Counted from the first letter of the stretch, positions 16,031-26,950 are shown. The stretch is DNA of 48,924 nt from Nocardia vinacea NBRC 16497 (GCF_000308835.1 NZ_BAGN01000021.1:1-48924), one strand, 5' to 3'. Program-made: numbers and translations. The notes: generated from the letters alone by a model not told the origin.

Positions 16031-16103
16031 GGTTTCTTAGCTCAGTTGGCAGAGCACTCGGTTGAAGCCCGAGGTGTCGAAGGTTCGAATCCTTCAGAAA
16101 CCA
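16031..16103 (+). tRNA. tRNA-Phe (GAA)
   Basis: Acceptor GGTTTCT pairs with AGAAACC; D-arm GCTCAGTTGGCAGAGC; anticodon stem CTCGG/CCGAG, loop TTGAAGC, anticodon GAA; T-arm GAAGG-TTCGAAT-CCTTC; discriminator A. The AT-rich acceptor is unlike the GC-rich surroundings. Confidence 0.92.
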
Positions 16104-16107
16104 CGAT

Positions 16108-16180
16108 GGCCTCGTGCTCTGCTGGTCGAGCACTCTGATTGTCGATCAGAACGACGCGGGTTCGATTCCCGTCGAGGTCG
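16108..16180 (+). tRNA. tRNA-Asp (GTC)
   Basis: Acceptor GGCCTCG pairs with CGAGGTC (one G-T); anticodon stem TCTGA/TCAGA, loop TTGTCGA, anticodon GTC; T-loop TTCGATT; discriminator G, as usual for Asp. It starts 4 bases after the tRNA-Phe. Confidence 0.9.
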
Positions 16181-16184
16181 CGAT

Positions 16185-16257
16185 GCGCCTGTAGCTCAGT
16201 TGGTAGAGCTGCGGACTTTTAATCCGAAGGTCGTAGGTTCGATCCCTACCGGGCGCA
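16185..16257 (+). tRNA. tRNA-Lys (TTT)
   Basis: Acceptor GCGCCTG pairs with CGGGCGC; D-arm GCTCAGTTGGTAGAGC; loop CTTTTAA with anticodon TTT; T-arm GTAGG-TTCGATC-CCTAC; discriminator A. It starts 4 bases after the tRNA-Asp. Confidence 0.92.
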
Positions 16258-16263
16258 CTACCG

Positions 16264-16351
16264 GGAAAGTCAACCAGACGGGCGTCTGGGATCGCTTGCT
16301 AAGCGAATCGAGGCCTGAAACCTTGGGGATCGTGCCCTCGTCTTTCCGCCA
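16264..16351 (+). tRNA. tRNA-Ser (GCT)
   Basis: Class II tRNA with a long variable arm. Acceptor GGAAAG(T) pairs with (T)CTTTCC; anticodon stem TCGC/GCGA, loop TTGCTAA, anticodon GCT. Discriminator G is followed by encoded CCA (16349-16351). The T-loop reads ATCGTGC, so the invariant T54 is A. Confidence 0.85.
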
Positions 16352-16361
16352 CGCTCACCTC

Positions 16362-16452
16362 GGAAAGTCATGCGGACCGGCGTCCGTCACCGTCTTGAAA
16401 ACGGCTGGTCCCATGCGAATGGGATGGGGATCGACACCTCGGCTTTCCACCA
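16362..16452 (+). tRNA. tRNA-Ser (TGA)
   Basis: Class II tRNA with a long variable arm. Acceptor GGAAAGT pairs with GCTTTCC; anticodon stem CCGT/ACGG, loop CTTGAAA, anticodon TGA. CCA is encoded at 16450-16452. The T-loop reads ATCGACA, again with A at the position of the invariant T54, as in the neighbouring tRNA-Ser. Confidence 0.85.
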
Positions 16453-16463
16453 CCGATACCGCT

Positions 16464-17033
16464 TCAGTTCGTCGCGCGCATCCCGTCCAGTGTCACATCG
16501 AGCATCCGAGGGGCGGCTTCGGGAACTGTTTCGCAGGCGATCCCGATGCCGTGACCGAATCTGAGCAGATCGCGTGGTTCGATATCGCGACGGATATCGC
16601 CCGAATCCTGCGCCGCCTGCAGCAGCGCGGCCGCCGCATCGGTGATCAGCGTTCGGCACAGGGTGAAGGTCGGAGAGCCCTTGTCCATGCCGGCCTTCAA
16701 GGTGGTCGCGAGGCTGCGGTTGTCCATCACCCATTGCACCTGTTCGCGTAGCCATATTTCTAAAGCTTCAGTGCCCGAATGGGTTTCGAGCAGGCTGTGC
16801 GCGCGGGCGCTCAATTGTTCGATGCTGGAACGGTATACGGCTTCGATCAGCACCTCGCGGCTCGGAAAGTGCCGGTAGAGCGTGCCGATGCCGACTCCGG
16901 CGCGGCGGGCGATCTCTTCCAGTGGGGCGTCTGGTCCCTGTTCGGCGAATGCCTCCTGAGCGGATGTCACGATCCGCACGTAGTTGCGCCGGGCGTCCGC
17001 GCGCATCGGCCGTCCCGTCGACGATGCTGCCAT
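16464..17033 (-). CDS. TetR-family repressor of the adjacent exporter
   Basis: 189 residues from an ATG with GGAGGG upstream. The N-terminal helix-turn-helix is typical ('APLEEIARRAGVGIGTLYRH' followed by 'FPSREVLIEAVY'); the C-terminal ligand domain is variable. It diverges from the DHA2 exporter gene with 114 bases between them that carry GGAGG-centred palindromes, so autorepression and repression of the exporter are likely. The inducing compound is unknown. Its 3' end stops 11 bases after the encoded CCA of the tRNA array. Confidence 0.9.
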   Translation of the reverse strand: MAASSTGRPMRADARRNYVRIVTSAQEAFAEQGPDAPLEEIARRAGVGIGTLYRHFPSREVLIEAVYRSSIEQLSARAHSLLETHSGTEALEIWLREQVQWVMDNRSLATTLKAGMDKGSPTFTLCRTLITDAAAALLQAAQDSGDIRRDIEPRDLLRFGHGIGIACETVPEAAPRMLDVTLDGMRATN

Positions 17034-17083
17034 ATTCCCTCCAGTGGAAAACGGAAGGACCCTCCAGATAGGCTTGCATAACT

Positions 17084-17131
17084 GGAGGAACCCTCCATAT
17101 GATAACTCTATCGGAAGCGGAGGCTCCCTCC
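17084..17131. promoter_or_regulatory. paired operator for the TetR/exporter promoters
   Basis: Two copies of GGAGGnnnCCTCC, at 17084-17096 (spacer AAC) and 17119-17131 (spacer CTC), lie 35 bases apart. A weaker third half-matching site (AAGG..CCTCC) is at 17055-17065. The arrangement between divergent TetR and exporter genes is typical of TetR operators. Confidence 0.7.
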
Positions 17132-17147
17132 GTTTGAGTCCCATTCG

Positions 17148-18590
17148 ATGGAGCGTTCTTTGTCCACCACCATGTCCGCGGACACCCGTGTGCCCGCAAT
17201 CTCCAGCGCCGGTCGGCTCCGATCCGGCATTGTGCTGGTCACGCTGCTGACCTGCCAATTGATGATCATCCTCGACATCACCGTGATGAATGTGGCGCTG
17301 CCACGCATCCGCACCGACCTGCACTTCAGCGCGACCAATCTGTCCTGGGTGATGAACGCCTACACCCTGGTCTTCGGCGGTCTACTGCTGCTCGGTGGCC
17401 GTGCCGGTGATCTGTTCGGCCGTCGCAACCTGTTCATCGCAGGCACGGCACTGTTCACGCTGGCCTCGCTGGCGGGCGGGCTGGCGCCGTCGGCCACCTG
17501 GCTGCTCATCGCCCGTGTTGTGCAGGGCATCGGCGGGGCCATGGCCAGTCCCAGCACCCTCGCGCTGCTGACCACCACATTCAGTGAACCGAAGGCCCGG
17601 ATGCGGGTGCTCGCGCTGTTCTCCGGCATGTCCAGTGCGGGTTTCGCGATCGGTCTGATCATCGGCGGCCTGCTGACCGAATGGCTGAGCTGGCGCTCGG
17701 CGCTGTTCATCAATGTGCCCTTCGGCCTGGCCGTCGTCGTGCTCGCGCTGCGCTATCTGCCGGATGCCGAACGTCAGCCCGCCCGCCTCGACCTGCCCGG
17801 TGCAGTAACCGCGACGGGGGGTGTCGCCGCCCTGGTCTACGGCTTCATCAGCGCCGCATCACACGGCTGGAGCGATGCGGGAACCGATATCTGGCTGGCT
17901 GTCGGCGCGGCACTGATCATCGCCTTCCTGACCATCGAGGCACGCACGGCCCAGCCCCTACTGCCGCTGCGGCTGTTCGCCGATCGCAATCGCGCCGCGG
18001 CCTACGCCAATATGTTCCTCGGTCCGATGGCCGGTATGTCGATGTTCTTCTTCCTCACCCAGTACCTGCAGGAAGTGCGCGGATTGAGCGCGCTGGCAAC
18101 AGGTTTCGCCTTCATGCCGACCGCGCTGATGATGTTCACCATGATCCGGCTGATCCCGCGGCTGCTGCCGCGCTTCGGTCCGAAACCGGTGACGGTAATC
18201 GGCACGCTGCTGATGGCGGCCGGTTTGGTGCTGCTGACCCGATTGACCGTCGACACCGCCTACTTCCCGATGCTGTTCATCGCCATGATCCTGATGGGAA
18301 GCGGTATCGGCCTCGCCTTTTCGCCGCTCAATGTGATCATCATGTCGAGCGTTGCGCCGACCGAAGCCGGTGCCGCAGGCGGCGCACTGCAGACCTTGCA
18401 GCAGACCGGTGCCTCGCTCGGCCTCGCCATTCTGGTCACCATCTTCGGCACCGCCGCCCGCGATGCCGGAGGTTCGGCACACCACGCCCTGGTCAGCGGC
18501 ATCACCACCGCCTTCGCCGGCGCCGTGGTCATCGCCGCGCTGACCTTCGTCGTCGCTCTCACCTTCCGCAGCACGCGTACTGCGGAGTGA
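17148..18590 (+). CDS. DHA2-family (EmrB/QacA type) MFS drug exporter
   Basis: 480 residues. Fourteen hydrophobic segments are evident. Family motifs are present: 'LDITVMNVALPRI' in helix 1, motif A 'LGGRAGDLFGRR' after helix 2, 'RVVQGIGGAMASP' (motif B) in helix 4, and a motif-C-like segment in helix 5. It is a proton-driven exporter of hydrophobic or cationic compounds in the cytoplasmic membrane. The N-terminal ~25 residues are soluble, and a later Met (MSADTR, residue 9) is an alternative start. It is controlled by the divergent TetR. The substrate cannot be told from the sequence. Confidence 0.93.
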   Translation: MERSLSTTMSADTRVPAISSAGRLRSGIVLVTLLTCQLMIILDITVMNVALPRIRTDLHFSATNLSWVMNAYTLVFGGLLLLGGRAGDLFGRRNLFIAGTALFTLASLAGGLAPSATWLLIARVVQGIGGAMASPSTLALLTTTFSEPKARMRVLALFSGMSSAGFAIGLIIGGLLTEWLSWRSALFINVPFGLAVVVLALRYLPDAERQPARLDLPGAVTATGGVAALVYGFISAASHGWSDAGTDIWLAVGAALIIAFLTIEARTAQPLLPLRLFADRNRAAAYANMFLGPMAGMSMFFFLTQYLQEVRGLSALATGFAFMPTALMMFTMIRLIPRLLPRFGPKPVTVIGTLLMAAGLVLLTRLTVDTAYFPMLFIAMILMGSGIGLAFSPLNVIIMSSVAPTEAGAAGGALQTLQQTGASLGLAILVTIFGTAARDAGGSAHHALVSGITTAFAGAVVIAALTFVVALTFRSTRTAE

Positions 18591-18594
18591 AATA

Positions 18595-18626
18595 TGGCCC
18601 CGCCCAGGTGATTCCGGGCGGGGCCA
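18595..18626. terminator. bidirectional terminator between the exporter and hsaB
   Basis: A perfect 11-bp stem, TGGCCCCGCCC (18595-18605) with GGGCGGGGCCA (18616-18626), and a 10-base loop, followed by CATTTTCT on the plus strand. It lies between two convergent genes and can serve both. Confidence 0.88.
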
Positions 18627-18632
18627 CATTTT

Positions 18633-19208
18633 CTACAGCCAGGTGTCCAGCGTTGTCGTCGTCAGGAAATGCTCCAGGTCGTGCCGCCAGGGAGCCGGGA
18701 CGGTCTTCTCCGGTTCGATGGCGGTGTACTGGCCGCGGTAGAACAATAGCGGCCTGCCGGAGCTGGTCGACTCCGACAGGGCCAGTACTCGGCCGATCAC
18801 GATGTAGTGATCGCCGCCGTCGACGACGCTGTCCACTTTGCACTGGATGGTGGCCAAGGCGTCGTCCAGGAGCGGGAGCTCCAGTTCCGAGGTGTGCCAA
18901 TTGGTTTCGGCGAACTTATCGGGTTCGCGGGAACCGAAGCGGGCACACAGTTGCTGCTGTTCCTCGGCGAGGACATTCACACAGAAGCCGCCGGACTGTT
19001 CGATGGCCGCCCAGGACCGGGAGGTCTTGGTCGGGCAGAACAGCACCAGGGGCGGGTCGAGGGACAGGGCGGCGAAGGATTGGCAGGCGAACCCGATCGG
19101 GGCACCGTCGGCATCGAAGGTGGTGATCACCGTGATGCCGGTACAGAACTGCCCCAATACATTTCGGAACTGTCGCCCGTCGATCGCCGGATATTCGTCG
19201 GTCGTCAT
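18633..19208 (-). CDS. hsaB: flavin reductase of the 3-HSA monooxygenase
   Basis: 191 residues from an ATG with GGGAG upstream. It has the flavin-reductase split-barrel pattern: 'FRNVLGQFCTGITVITTFDA', 'GFACQSFAALSLDPPLVLFC', and 'HYIVIGRVL' near the end. It supplies reduced flavin to HsaA for hydroxylation of 3-hydroxy-9,10-secoandrosta-1,3,5(10)-triene-9,17-dione. It lies 26 bases after hsaC and is the last gene of the hsaADCB transcript. Confidence 0.94.
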   Translation of the reverse strand: MTTDEYPAIDGRQFRNVLGQFCTGITVITTFDADGAPIGFACQSFAALSLDPPLVLFCPTKTSRSWAAIEQSGGFCVNVLAEEQQQLCARFGSREPDKFAETNWHTSELELPLLDDALATIQCKVDSVVDGGDHYIVIGRVLALSESTSSGRPLLFYRGQYTAIEPEKTVPAPWRHDLEHFLTTTTLDTWL

Positions 19209-19234
19209 CGTCTCCCTGCTCGCCCTGTCGAACA

Positions 19235-22184
<2,950 letters not shown>

Positions 22185-22243
22185 CGCGGGACCTGCTCCT
22201 GCCTGGTCGGATTGGTAACCGGTACTCATTTGCCTCTGAGACT

Positions 22244-22257
22244 AGAACAGGTTCTTA
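22244..22257. promoter_or_regulatory. KstR operator of hsaADCB
   Basis: TAGAACAGGTTCTT contains the perfect 12-base palindrome AGAACAGGTTCT and the AACnnGTT core. It departs from TnnAACnnGTTnnA only at the last base. It lies just upstream of hsaA on the minus strand. Confidence 0.82.
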
Positions 22258-22345
22258 TTTCTGTCGAGAACGGGTGACCATAAGGGGCATTCGTCACCGA
22301 TTCGCAGGTGGTCGGCGGAATCGCTGGCGTGGAACGCGACATTTT

Positions 22346-22359
22346 TGTAACGTGTTCTA
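22346..22359. promoter_or_regulatory. KstR operator of kshA
   Basis: TGTAACGTGTTCTA fits TnnAACnnGTTnnA at all fixed positions. It lies 23 bases before the kshA ATG. Together with the site at 22244 it gives each divergent promoter its own operator. Confidence 0.85.
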
Positions 22360-22382
22360 GTACAGAAGGAGGAGGAATCGCG

Positions 22383-23579
22383 ATGGCAGTTACCCCACTG
22401 GGGAGCGGTGCGAAGGTCCGCGAGCTCGATGTGGGCTCCGCACCCACCCGATATGCGCGGGGATGGCATTGCCTCGGTTTGGCGAAAACGTTCCGCGACG
22501 GCAAGCCGCACGCGGTCGAGGTGTTCGGAACCAAGCTCGTCGTCTGGGTCGACAGCAATGACGAACTCCGGGTGCTGGACGCCTACTGCAGGCATATGGG
22601 TGGCGACCTGACCATGGGCGAGGTCAAGGACGGCGATATCGCCTGCCCGTTCCACGACTGGCGCTGGTCCGGCACCAGTGGCAAATGCACCGCGATTCCC
22701 TATGCGCGGCGCGTGCCGCCGCTGGCGCGGACCCGCAAGTGGACCACGCTCGAGCGCAATGGACAGCTGTTCGTCTGGCACGACCACGAGGGGAGCCAGC
22801 CGCCGCCGGAGATCACCATTCCGCACATCGTCGGGCCCTACACCGACACGGATGGCAATCCGAGCGAAGAGCTCGACAGCGGGTGGACCGAATGGACGTG
22901 GAACTCCCTGCTGATCGAGGGCGCGAACTGCCGCGAGATCATCGACAACGTGGTGGATATGGCCCACTTCTTCTATATCCACTTCGCCTTCCCGACGTAC
23001 TTCAAGAACGTCTTCGAGGGGCATATCGCCACCCAGTTCCTGGAGACCAAGGGTCGTCCCGATATCGGCATGGCCTCCAAGTACGGCGGCGACACCCTGC
23101 TGAAGTCGGAGGCGTCGTACTTCGGGCCCTCTTACATGATCAATCCGCTGGTCAATATTTACAGCGGATACGAGGTCAAGAGCGTCCTGATCAACTGCCA
23201 CTACCCGGTGACACAGGATTCGTTCGTGCTGCAGTGGGGCGTCTCGCTGGAGAAGCCGAAGGGCGTCGAGGGTGAGATGGCCGATAAGTTGGCCGCGAAG
23301 ATGACCGAAGGCATCAGCGTCGGGTTCCTGCAGGATGTCGAGATCTGGAAGCACAAGTCCAAGGTCGAGAATCCGCTGCTCTGCGAGGAGGACGGCCCCG
23401 TCTACCAGCTGCGTCGGTGGTACGACCAGTTCTATGTGGATCTGGCCGACGTGACCGACAAGATGACCCAGCGCTTCGAATTCGAGGTGGATACCACCAA
23501 GGCGAATGAGGCATGGGAGGCCGAGGTCGCCGAGAACCTGCGGCGCAAGCGGGAAACGGAAGCGGAAGCAGGCGTCTGA
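22383..23579 (+). CDS. kshA: 3-ketosteroid 9alpha-hydroxylase, Rieske oxygenase component
   Basis: 398 residues from an ATG with AAGGAGGAGG upstream. The Rieske cluster ligands are Cys69, His71, Cys88 and His91 ('YCRHMGGDL', 'CPFHDWRW'). The mononuclear iron ligands are His195 and His200 ('DMAHFFYIHF') and Asp318 ('FLQDVEIWKH'), a constant offset of 14 from M. tuberculosis His181, His186 and Asp304. With the reductase KshB (not in this window) it hydroxylates C9, and ring B opens after KstD action. A small conserved gene overlaps its stop. Confidence 0.97.
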   Translation: MAVTPLGSGAKVRELDVGSAPTRYARGWHCLGLAKTFRDGKPHAVEVFGTKLVVWVDSNDELRVLDAYCRHMGGDLTMGEVKDGDIACPFHDWRWSGTSGKCTAIPYARRVPPLARTRKWTTLERNGQLFVWHDHEGSQPPPEITIPHIVGPYTDTDGNPSEELDSGWTEWTWNSLLIEGANCREIIDNVVDMAHFFYIHFAFPTYFKNVFEGHIATQFLETKGRPDIGMASKYGGDTLLKSEASYFGPSYMINPLVNIYSGYEVKSVLINCHYPVTQDSFVLQWGVSLEKPKGVEGEMADKLAAKMTEGISVGFLQDVEIWKHKSKVENPLLCEEDGPVYQLRRWYDQFYVDLADVTDKMTQRFEFEVDTTKANEAWEAEVAENLRRKRETEAEAGV

Positions 23580-23908
23580 TGGCGGGAACCTGGGCGAAAG
23601 CACCCGACTTCGCCGACCAACCGGCGCGGCGGGCCGCGGTGCAGGCCCAGACCGTGGTCGACAAGCAGCGCTATCTGGAGGAGGGGCTGACGCCGCTGCG
23701 GTGTCAGTCATGCCAGACCGAGGTGCTGGTGCGCAAGAGTTCGTCGCACCAGACCTCGGTGCAGTGGACCGAGAATCCGGCCGCGCGCTGCCCGGTTTTC
23801 GCCAGGCTCAGTGCGGAGGGCTACGGACCTGGGCGTCCGGAAACCTGTGCGCAACTGGAGAAGACGATCAGATGGGCCGTCGACGAGGGTGTGCTGGAAA
23901 TCGACTGA
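23579..23908 (+). CDS. small conserved Cys-containing protein after kshA (Rv3527-like position)
   Basis: 109 residues. The ATG overlaps the kshA stop (ATGA). The middle holds a CxxC pair ('RCQSCQTEVLVRKSSSHQTS') and two further Cys ('ARCPVFAR', 'ETCAQL'), plausible ligands for a metal or iron-sulfur centre. In M. tuberculosis an uncharacterised gene, Rv3527, follows kshA in the same way, and this is probably its counterpart. The tight coupling suggests a role in KshA electron supply or assembly, but that is inference. It abuts the convergent cupin gene with no gap. Confidence 0.75.
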   Translation: MAGTWAKAPDFADQPARRAAVQAQTVVDKQRYLEEGLTPLRCQSCQTEVLVRKSSSHQTSVQWTENPAARCPVFARLSAEGYGPGRPETCAQLEKTIRWAVDEGVLEID

Positions 23909-24319
23909 TCAGTCGAGAGTGAAGTCGGCGAAGTCGAATCCCGGTGCAACGATGCAGCTCACCAGCACATATTCAGCGCCGACTGGCCGCGCGGCCTGAC
24001 TGACCCCGCCGGGCACCACCGCCTGCAATACCTGCCCGTGCTCGACATCGGGCCCGAGGATGATCTCCTCGCCCCCGATGTCGAGCGCCAGCGCCCCACC
24101 CCGATGCCACAACCACACCTCATCCGACCGCACCGTATGCGGCGCTGACCGCTCACCAGGCATCAACAGGAAATAGATCGCGGTCCCACTGGCTCGCGGC
24201 CCGGGGTAGCCCTCCGGCCTGAATTCCACCGCACTACGCCAGGTTTGCCGATACCACCCGCCCTCGGGATGCGGCTCCAAATCCAGTGCGACGGCCAGCG
24301 CAGGTCGATCATCGCTCAT
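23909..24319 (-). CDS. cupin_5 (DUF985) family protein
   Basis: 136 residues starting at ATG 24319 (MSDDRPAL); an ATG 10 codons upstream is possible. The family signature 'LEPHPEGGWYRQTW' is exact, followed by 'GTAIYFLLMPGERSAPHTVRSDEVW' and a final 'PGFDFADF'. DUF985 proteins are small cupins of unclear function; some are annotated as epimerase-like. It shares no obvious function with its sterol neighbours. Confidence 0.88.
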   Translation of the reverse strand: MSDDRPALAVALDLEPHPEGGWYRQTWRSAVEFRPEGYPGPRASGTAIYFLLMPGERSAPHTVRSDEVWLWHRGGALALDIGGEEIILGPDVEHGQVLQAVVPGGVSQAARPVGAEYVLVSCIVAPGFDFADFTLD

Positions 24320-24422
24320 GCCTGCGCCCCGCTGACGAGGCTCCGGCACGAGCGATGTTCGGCTGTGTTCTCTGTTCGCTCGCTCATGCCCCGACTATGC
24401 CCGATCGACGGTCTCGGGCTGG

Positions 24423-24995
24423 TCAGAAGAGGGTGGGTTCGCCGAAGCCGGGGGTGCGTTCGATTTCCAGAAGGCGTTGTTTGGTGGTGATGCCGCCGGG
24501 GGCGGAGAAGCCGGTGAGGGCGTGGTCAGCGGCCAGGACTCGATGGCACGGGATGATCAGGGGGATCGGGTTGCGGCCGAGGGCCTGTCCGACGGCTTGG
24601 GCCGCGCCGGGCGCGCCGATACGGTCGGCGACCTGGCCGTAGCAGAGGGTGTGGCCGGGATCTATCGCACGGGTCACTTCGTAGACGGCGCGGTGGAATT
24701 CCGGAATTCCATTGGTGGTCACGGGAATCCAGCGCAGATCGTCGAGTTCCCCGGCGAGGTGGGCTTGGATGCGGGCGATGGCATCGGCGATCGGGCCGAT
24801 GGGGTTCGCCTCCGGAATTTCCGCGGAGTCCGGAATTCGGCTGCTGCGACGCATGATCCGGGTCCGCGTCGCGGCGGGGCTCGCCTCGGGCAGTCCGAAT
24901 CGGAATACGCAATCGTCGGTCCAGGCGATCGCGCAGGTGCCGATTGCGGTCTCGAACAGCGCCGACCCGGTGACCGGGCGAGCGGAAGCACTCAT
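24423..24995 (-). CDS. ogt: methylated-DNA-protein cysteine methyltransferase
   Basis: 190 residues from ATG 24995. The C-terminal DNA-binding/active-site domain has the acceptor Cys150 in 'PLIIPCHRVL', the preceding 'YGQVADRIGAPGAAQAVGQA' wing helix, and 'GGITTKQRLLEIE' after it. It repairs O6-alkylguanine in DNA by transferring the alkyl group to its own cysteine. It stands alone on its strand, with a small membrane protein gene upstream. Confidence 0.93.
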   Translation of the reverse strand: MSASARPVTGSALFETAIGTCAIAWTDDCVFRFGLPEASPAATRTRIMRRSSRIPDSAEIPEANPIGPIADAIARIQAHLAGELDDLRWIPVTTNGIPEFHRAVYEVTRAIDPGHTLCYGQVADRIGAPGAAQAVGQALGRNPIPLIIPCHRVLAADHALTGFSAPGGITTKQRLLEIERTPGFGEPTLF

Positions 24996-25047
24996 ACGGT
25001 CAGTGTGCACGCCGGGTCCGACATCTTCGAGCAGACCAGTCCAGTTC

Positions 25048-25362
25048 TCAGAAACTGGCCTGTATGCCACCGATGGTCGGCTTCACCGCTCCGCAACTCG
25101 GGTTCGAGATCCGGCGTTGCACGGCTCGCCCGGGATGCGCGAGGGCCGACGCATCCGGATCCGGAACATCATTGCGGCCGTAGATCGCGGCGAGATCCGC
25201 GTATTGGCGCTGGTTTTCGTAGTACGACGGCGACCAGTCGGTCAGCGGTCCCGGCGCGTGGAACCGTTCGAGGCGGAAAACCTCACTCGGGCGTCGCGGT
25301 GCGAACCGGTGGACGAGATAGGCGAAGGCGGCGACGACGAGGAGGGTGGCGAGAGCGGTCAT
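25048..25362 (-). CDS. small single-pass membrane protein, hypothetical
   Basis: 104 residues. One N-terminal membrane helix (residues 2-18, TALATLLVVAAFAYLVH), then a polar region with a Tyr-rich segment (SPSYYENQRQYADLAAIYGR). I do not recognise the family. It diverges from the MocR-type regulator gene across 62 bases. Codon use and amino-acid composition look normal, and the start ATG is the only one with a fitting hydrophobic N-terminus. Confidence 0.6.
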   Translation of the reverse strand: MTALATLLVVAAFAYLVHRFAPRRPSEVFRLERFHAPGPLTDWSPSYYENQRQYADLAAIYGRNDVPDPDASALAHPGRAVQRRISNPSCGAVKPTIGGIQASF

Positions 25363-25424
25363 AGAACTCAGCGTGCGCCCACTGGCCTTGCCATTAAATA
25401 TCCACTTGGCTAATACTGGACTTT

Positions 25425-26927
25425 ATGTCGACGAGAGTTATCGGTGCCGCCAGCCTTGCCCGCGATCTGGGGAGTTGGCGCAGTGCGGACGAGAACGGCG
25501 AACCGGGGGAGCGCCGGTCGACGCGTCCGGCCTATCTGGCTCTCGCCGAAGGTATCCGCCTGCTCATCCATGATGGTCGCGCACCGCTCGGCGTCGCACT
25601 GCCCAGTGAGCGCGACCTCGCCACCACTCTCGGCGTCAGTCGCACGACCATCACCTCCACCTACAGCCTGCTGCGCGAACACGGCTACCTCATCAGCCGT
25701 CAGGGTTCGCGCAGTACCGTCGCCCTCCCGCGCGACGTGCAGCACGACGGCACCAAACCGGCCCGCAGCATCCTGGCGATGATGGCCCAACCGGAACTGC
25801 CGACCATCGATATGACCTACGCCGCCATGGCCGCGCCCCTGGAGATGCAGGAGGCGTACTCCGTTGCGCTGCAAGGTCTTCCGGCCTATCTGGGCACGCA
25901 TGGTATGGATCCGGTCGGTGTGCTCGCACTGCGCGAGGCACTGGCCCGCCGCTACACCGAACGTGGCCTGCCCACCGAACCGGACCAGATCCTGGTCACC
26001 CTGGGTGCCCAGCACGGCCTGCGCCTGCTGCTCAATGTGCTCACCGCGCCCGCGGCCCGAGTGCTCATCGACCACCCGACGTATCCGAATGCCATCGAGG
26101 CGATCCGCGATGTCGGCGCCCGCCCGGTGCCGGTGCCGCTGCGCCCCGAAACCCCGGAATCCGGCTGGGATCTCGACGGAATCCGCAGTGCCGCAAGGCA
26201 AACCGCGGCCACCCTGGCCTACCTGGTGCCGGATTTCAACAACCCGACCGGCCTGCTGCTCGACGCCGACGGCCGCGCCGAACTGACCGCCATCGCCCGC
26301 GAGACCCGGATGACCGTGGTGATCGACGAGTCGATGGTTGACCTGAGCCTGACCGACCGGATCGCGCCCCCGCCGGTCGCGGCCTTTGCCAAGGGCAGCG
26401 AGATCATCACCATCGGCTCGGCCTCGAAATCCTTCTGGGGTGGTCTGCGCGTCGGCTGGATTCGCACCAACCAGTCACTGATCACCAAACTGCTCGGCAT
26501 CCGCTCCACCGTCGACCTCGGCACGCCCGTCATGGATCAGTTGGCCACCATCCACCTGCTGGAGAATGCCGAGACCATCCTCACCCGCCGTCGCGACCAA
26601 CTCCGCGCCCAGCGTGCGGCCCTGCTCGCCACGCTCGGCGAAGAGCTCCCGGACTGGCGCACGATCGTCGGCGACGGCGGCATGTCCGTCTGGGCGCAGC
26701 TACCGGCTCCGGTCTCGACGGCACTGGCCGCCACCGCCCCCAACCACGGTGTATTGCTCGCCGCCGGACCGAGATTCGGTGTCCAAGGCGCCTTCGAACG
26801 CTTCATCCGCCTGCCCTTCACCCACCCCGAACCCGAGCTCCGTTTGGCGGTGAAGTCCATCGCCACCGCCTACGAAGCCCTCACCCCCCGCGCCGCCGAC
26901 CCCCTCCAACCGCTCACCTGTTACTGA
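25425..26927 (+). CDS. MocR/PdxR-type transcriptional regulator (GntR-aminotransferase fusion)
   Basis: 500 residues. A GntR winged helix (about 35-105; 'LPSERDLATTLGVSRTTITS') is fused to a fold-type-I aminotransferase domain. That domain includes 'GMDPVGVLALREALARRY', 'VTLGAQHGLRLLLNVL', 'VPDFNNPTG' and the PLP lysine in 'TIGSASKSFWGGLRVGW'. Such regulators sense PLP or an amino-acid aldimine and activate a neighbouring gene; the divergent small membrane protein gene is the nearest candidate. The promoter has TAATACT close to the ATG. Confidence 0.92.
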   Translation: MSTRVIGAASLARDLGSWRSADENGEPGERRSTRPAYLALAEGIRLLIHDGRAPLGVALPSERDLATTLGVSRTTITSTYSLLREHGYLISRQGSRSTVALPRDVQHDGTKPARSILAMMAQPELPTIDMTYAAMAAPLEMQEAYSVALQGLPAYLGTHGMDPVGVLALREALARRYTERGLPTEPDQILVTLGAQHGLRLLLNVLTAPAARVLIDHPTYPNAIEAIRDVGARPVPVPLRPETPESGWDLDGIRSAARQTAATLAYLVPDFNNPTGLLLDADGRAELTAIARETRMTVVIDESMVDLSLTDRIAPPPVAAFAKGSEIITIGSASKSFWGGLRVGWIRTNQSLITKLLGIRSTVDLGTPVMDQLATIHLLENAETILTRRRDQLRAQRAALLATLGEELPDWRTIVGDGGMSVWAQLPAPVSTALAATAPNHGVLLAAGPRFGVQGAFERFIRLPFTHPEPELRLAVKSIATAYEALTPRAADPLQPLTCY

Positions 26928-26950
26928 CGGGGTAGTGCAATATCGAGGGT

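Noticed and set aside
15855..16452. Attachment site of an integrated phage
   Set aside because: A tRNA array is present, but I see no integrase gene, no phage structural genes and no repeated tRNA 3' end that would form attL/attR.
22242..23711. 489-codon open frame opposite kshA
   Set aside because: Antisense shadow of a clear Rieske oxygenase; its composition is Arg/Leu/His-rich with no domain.
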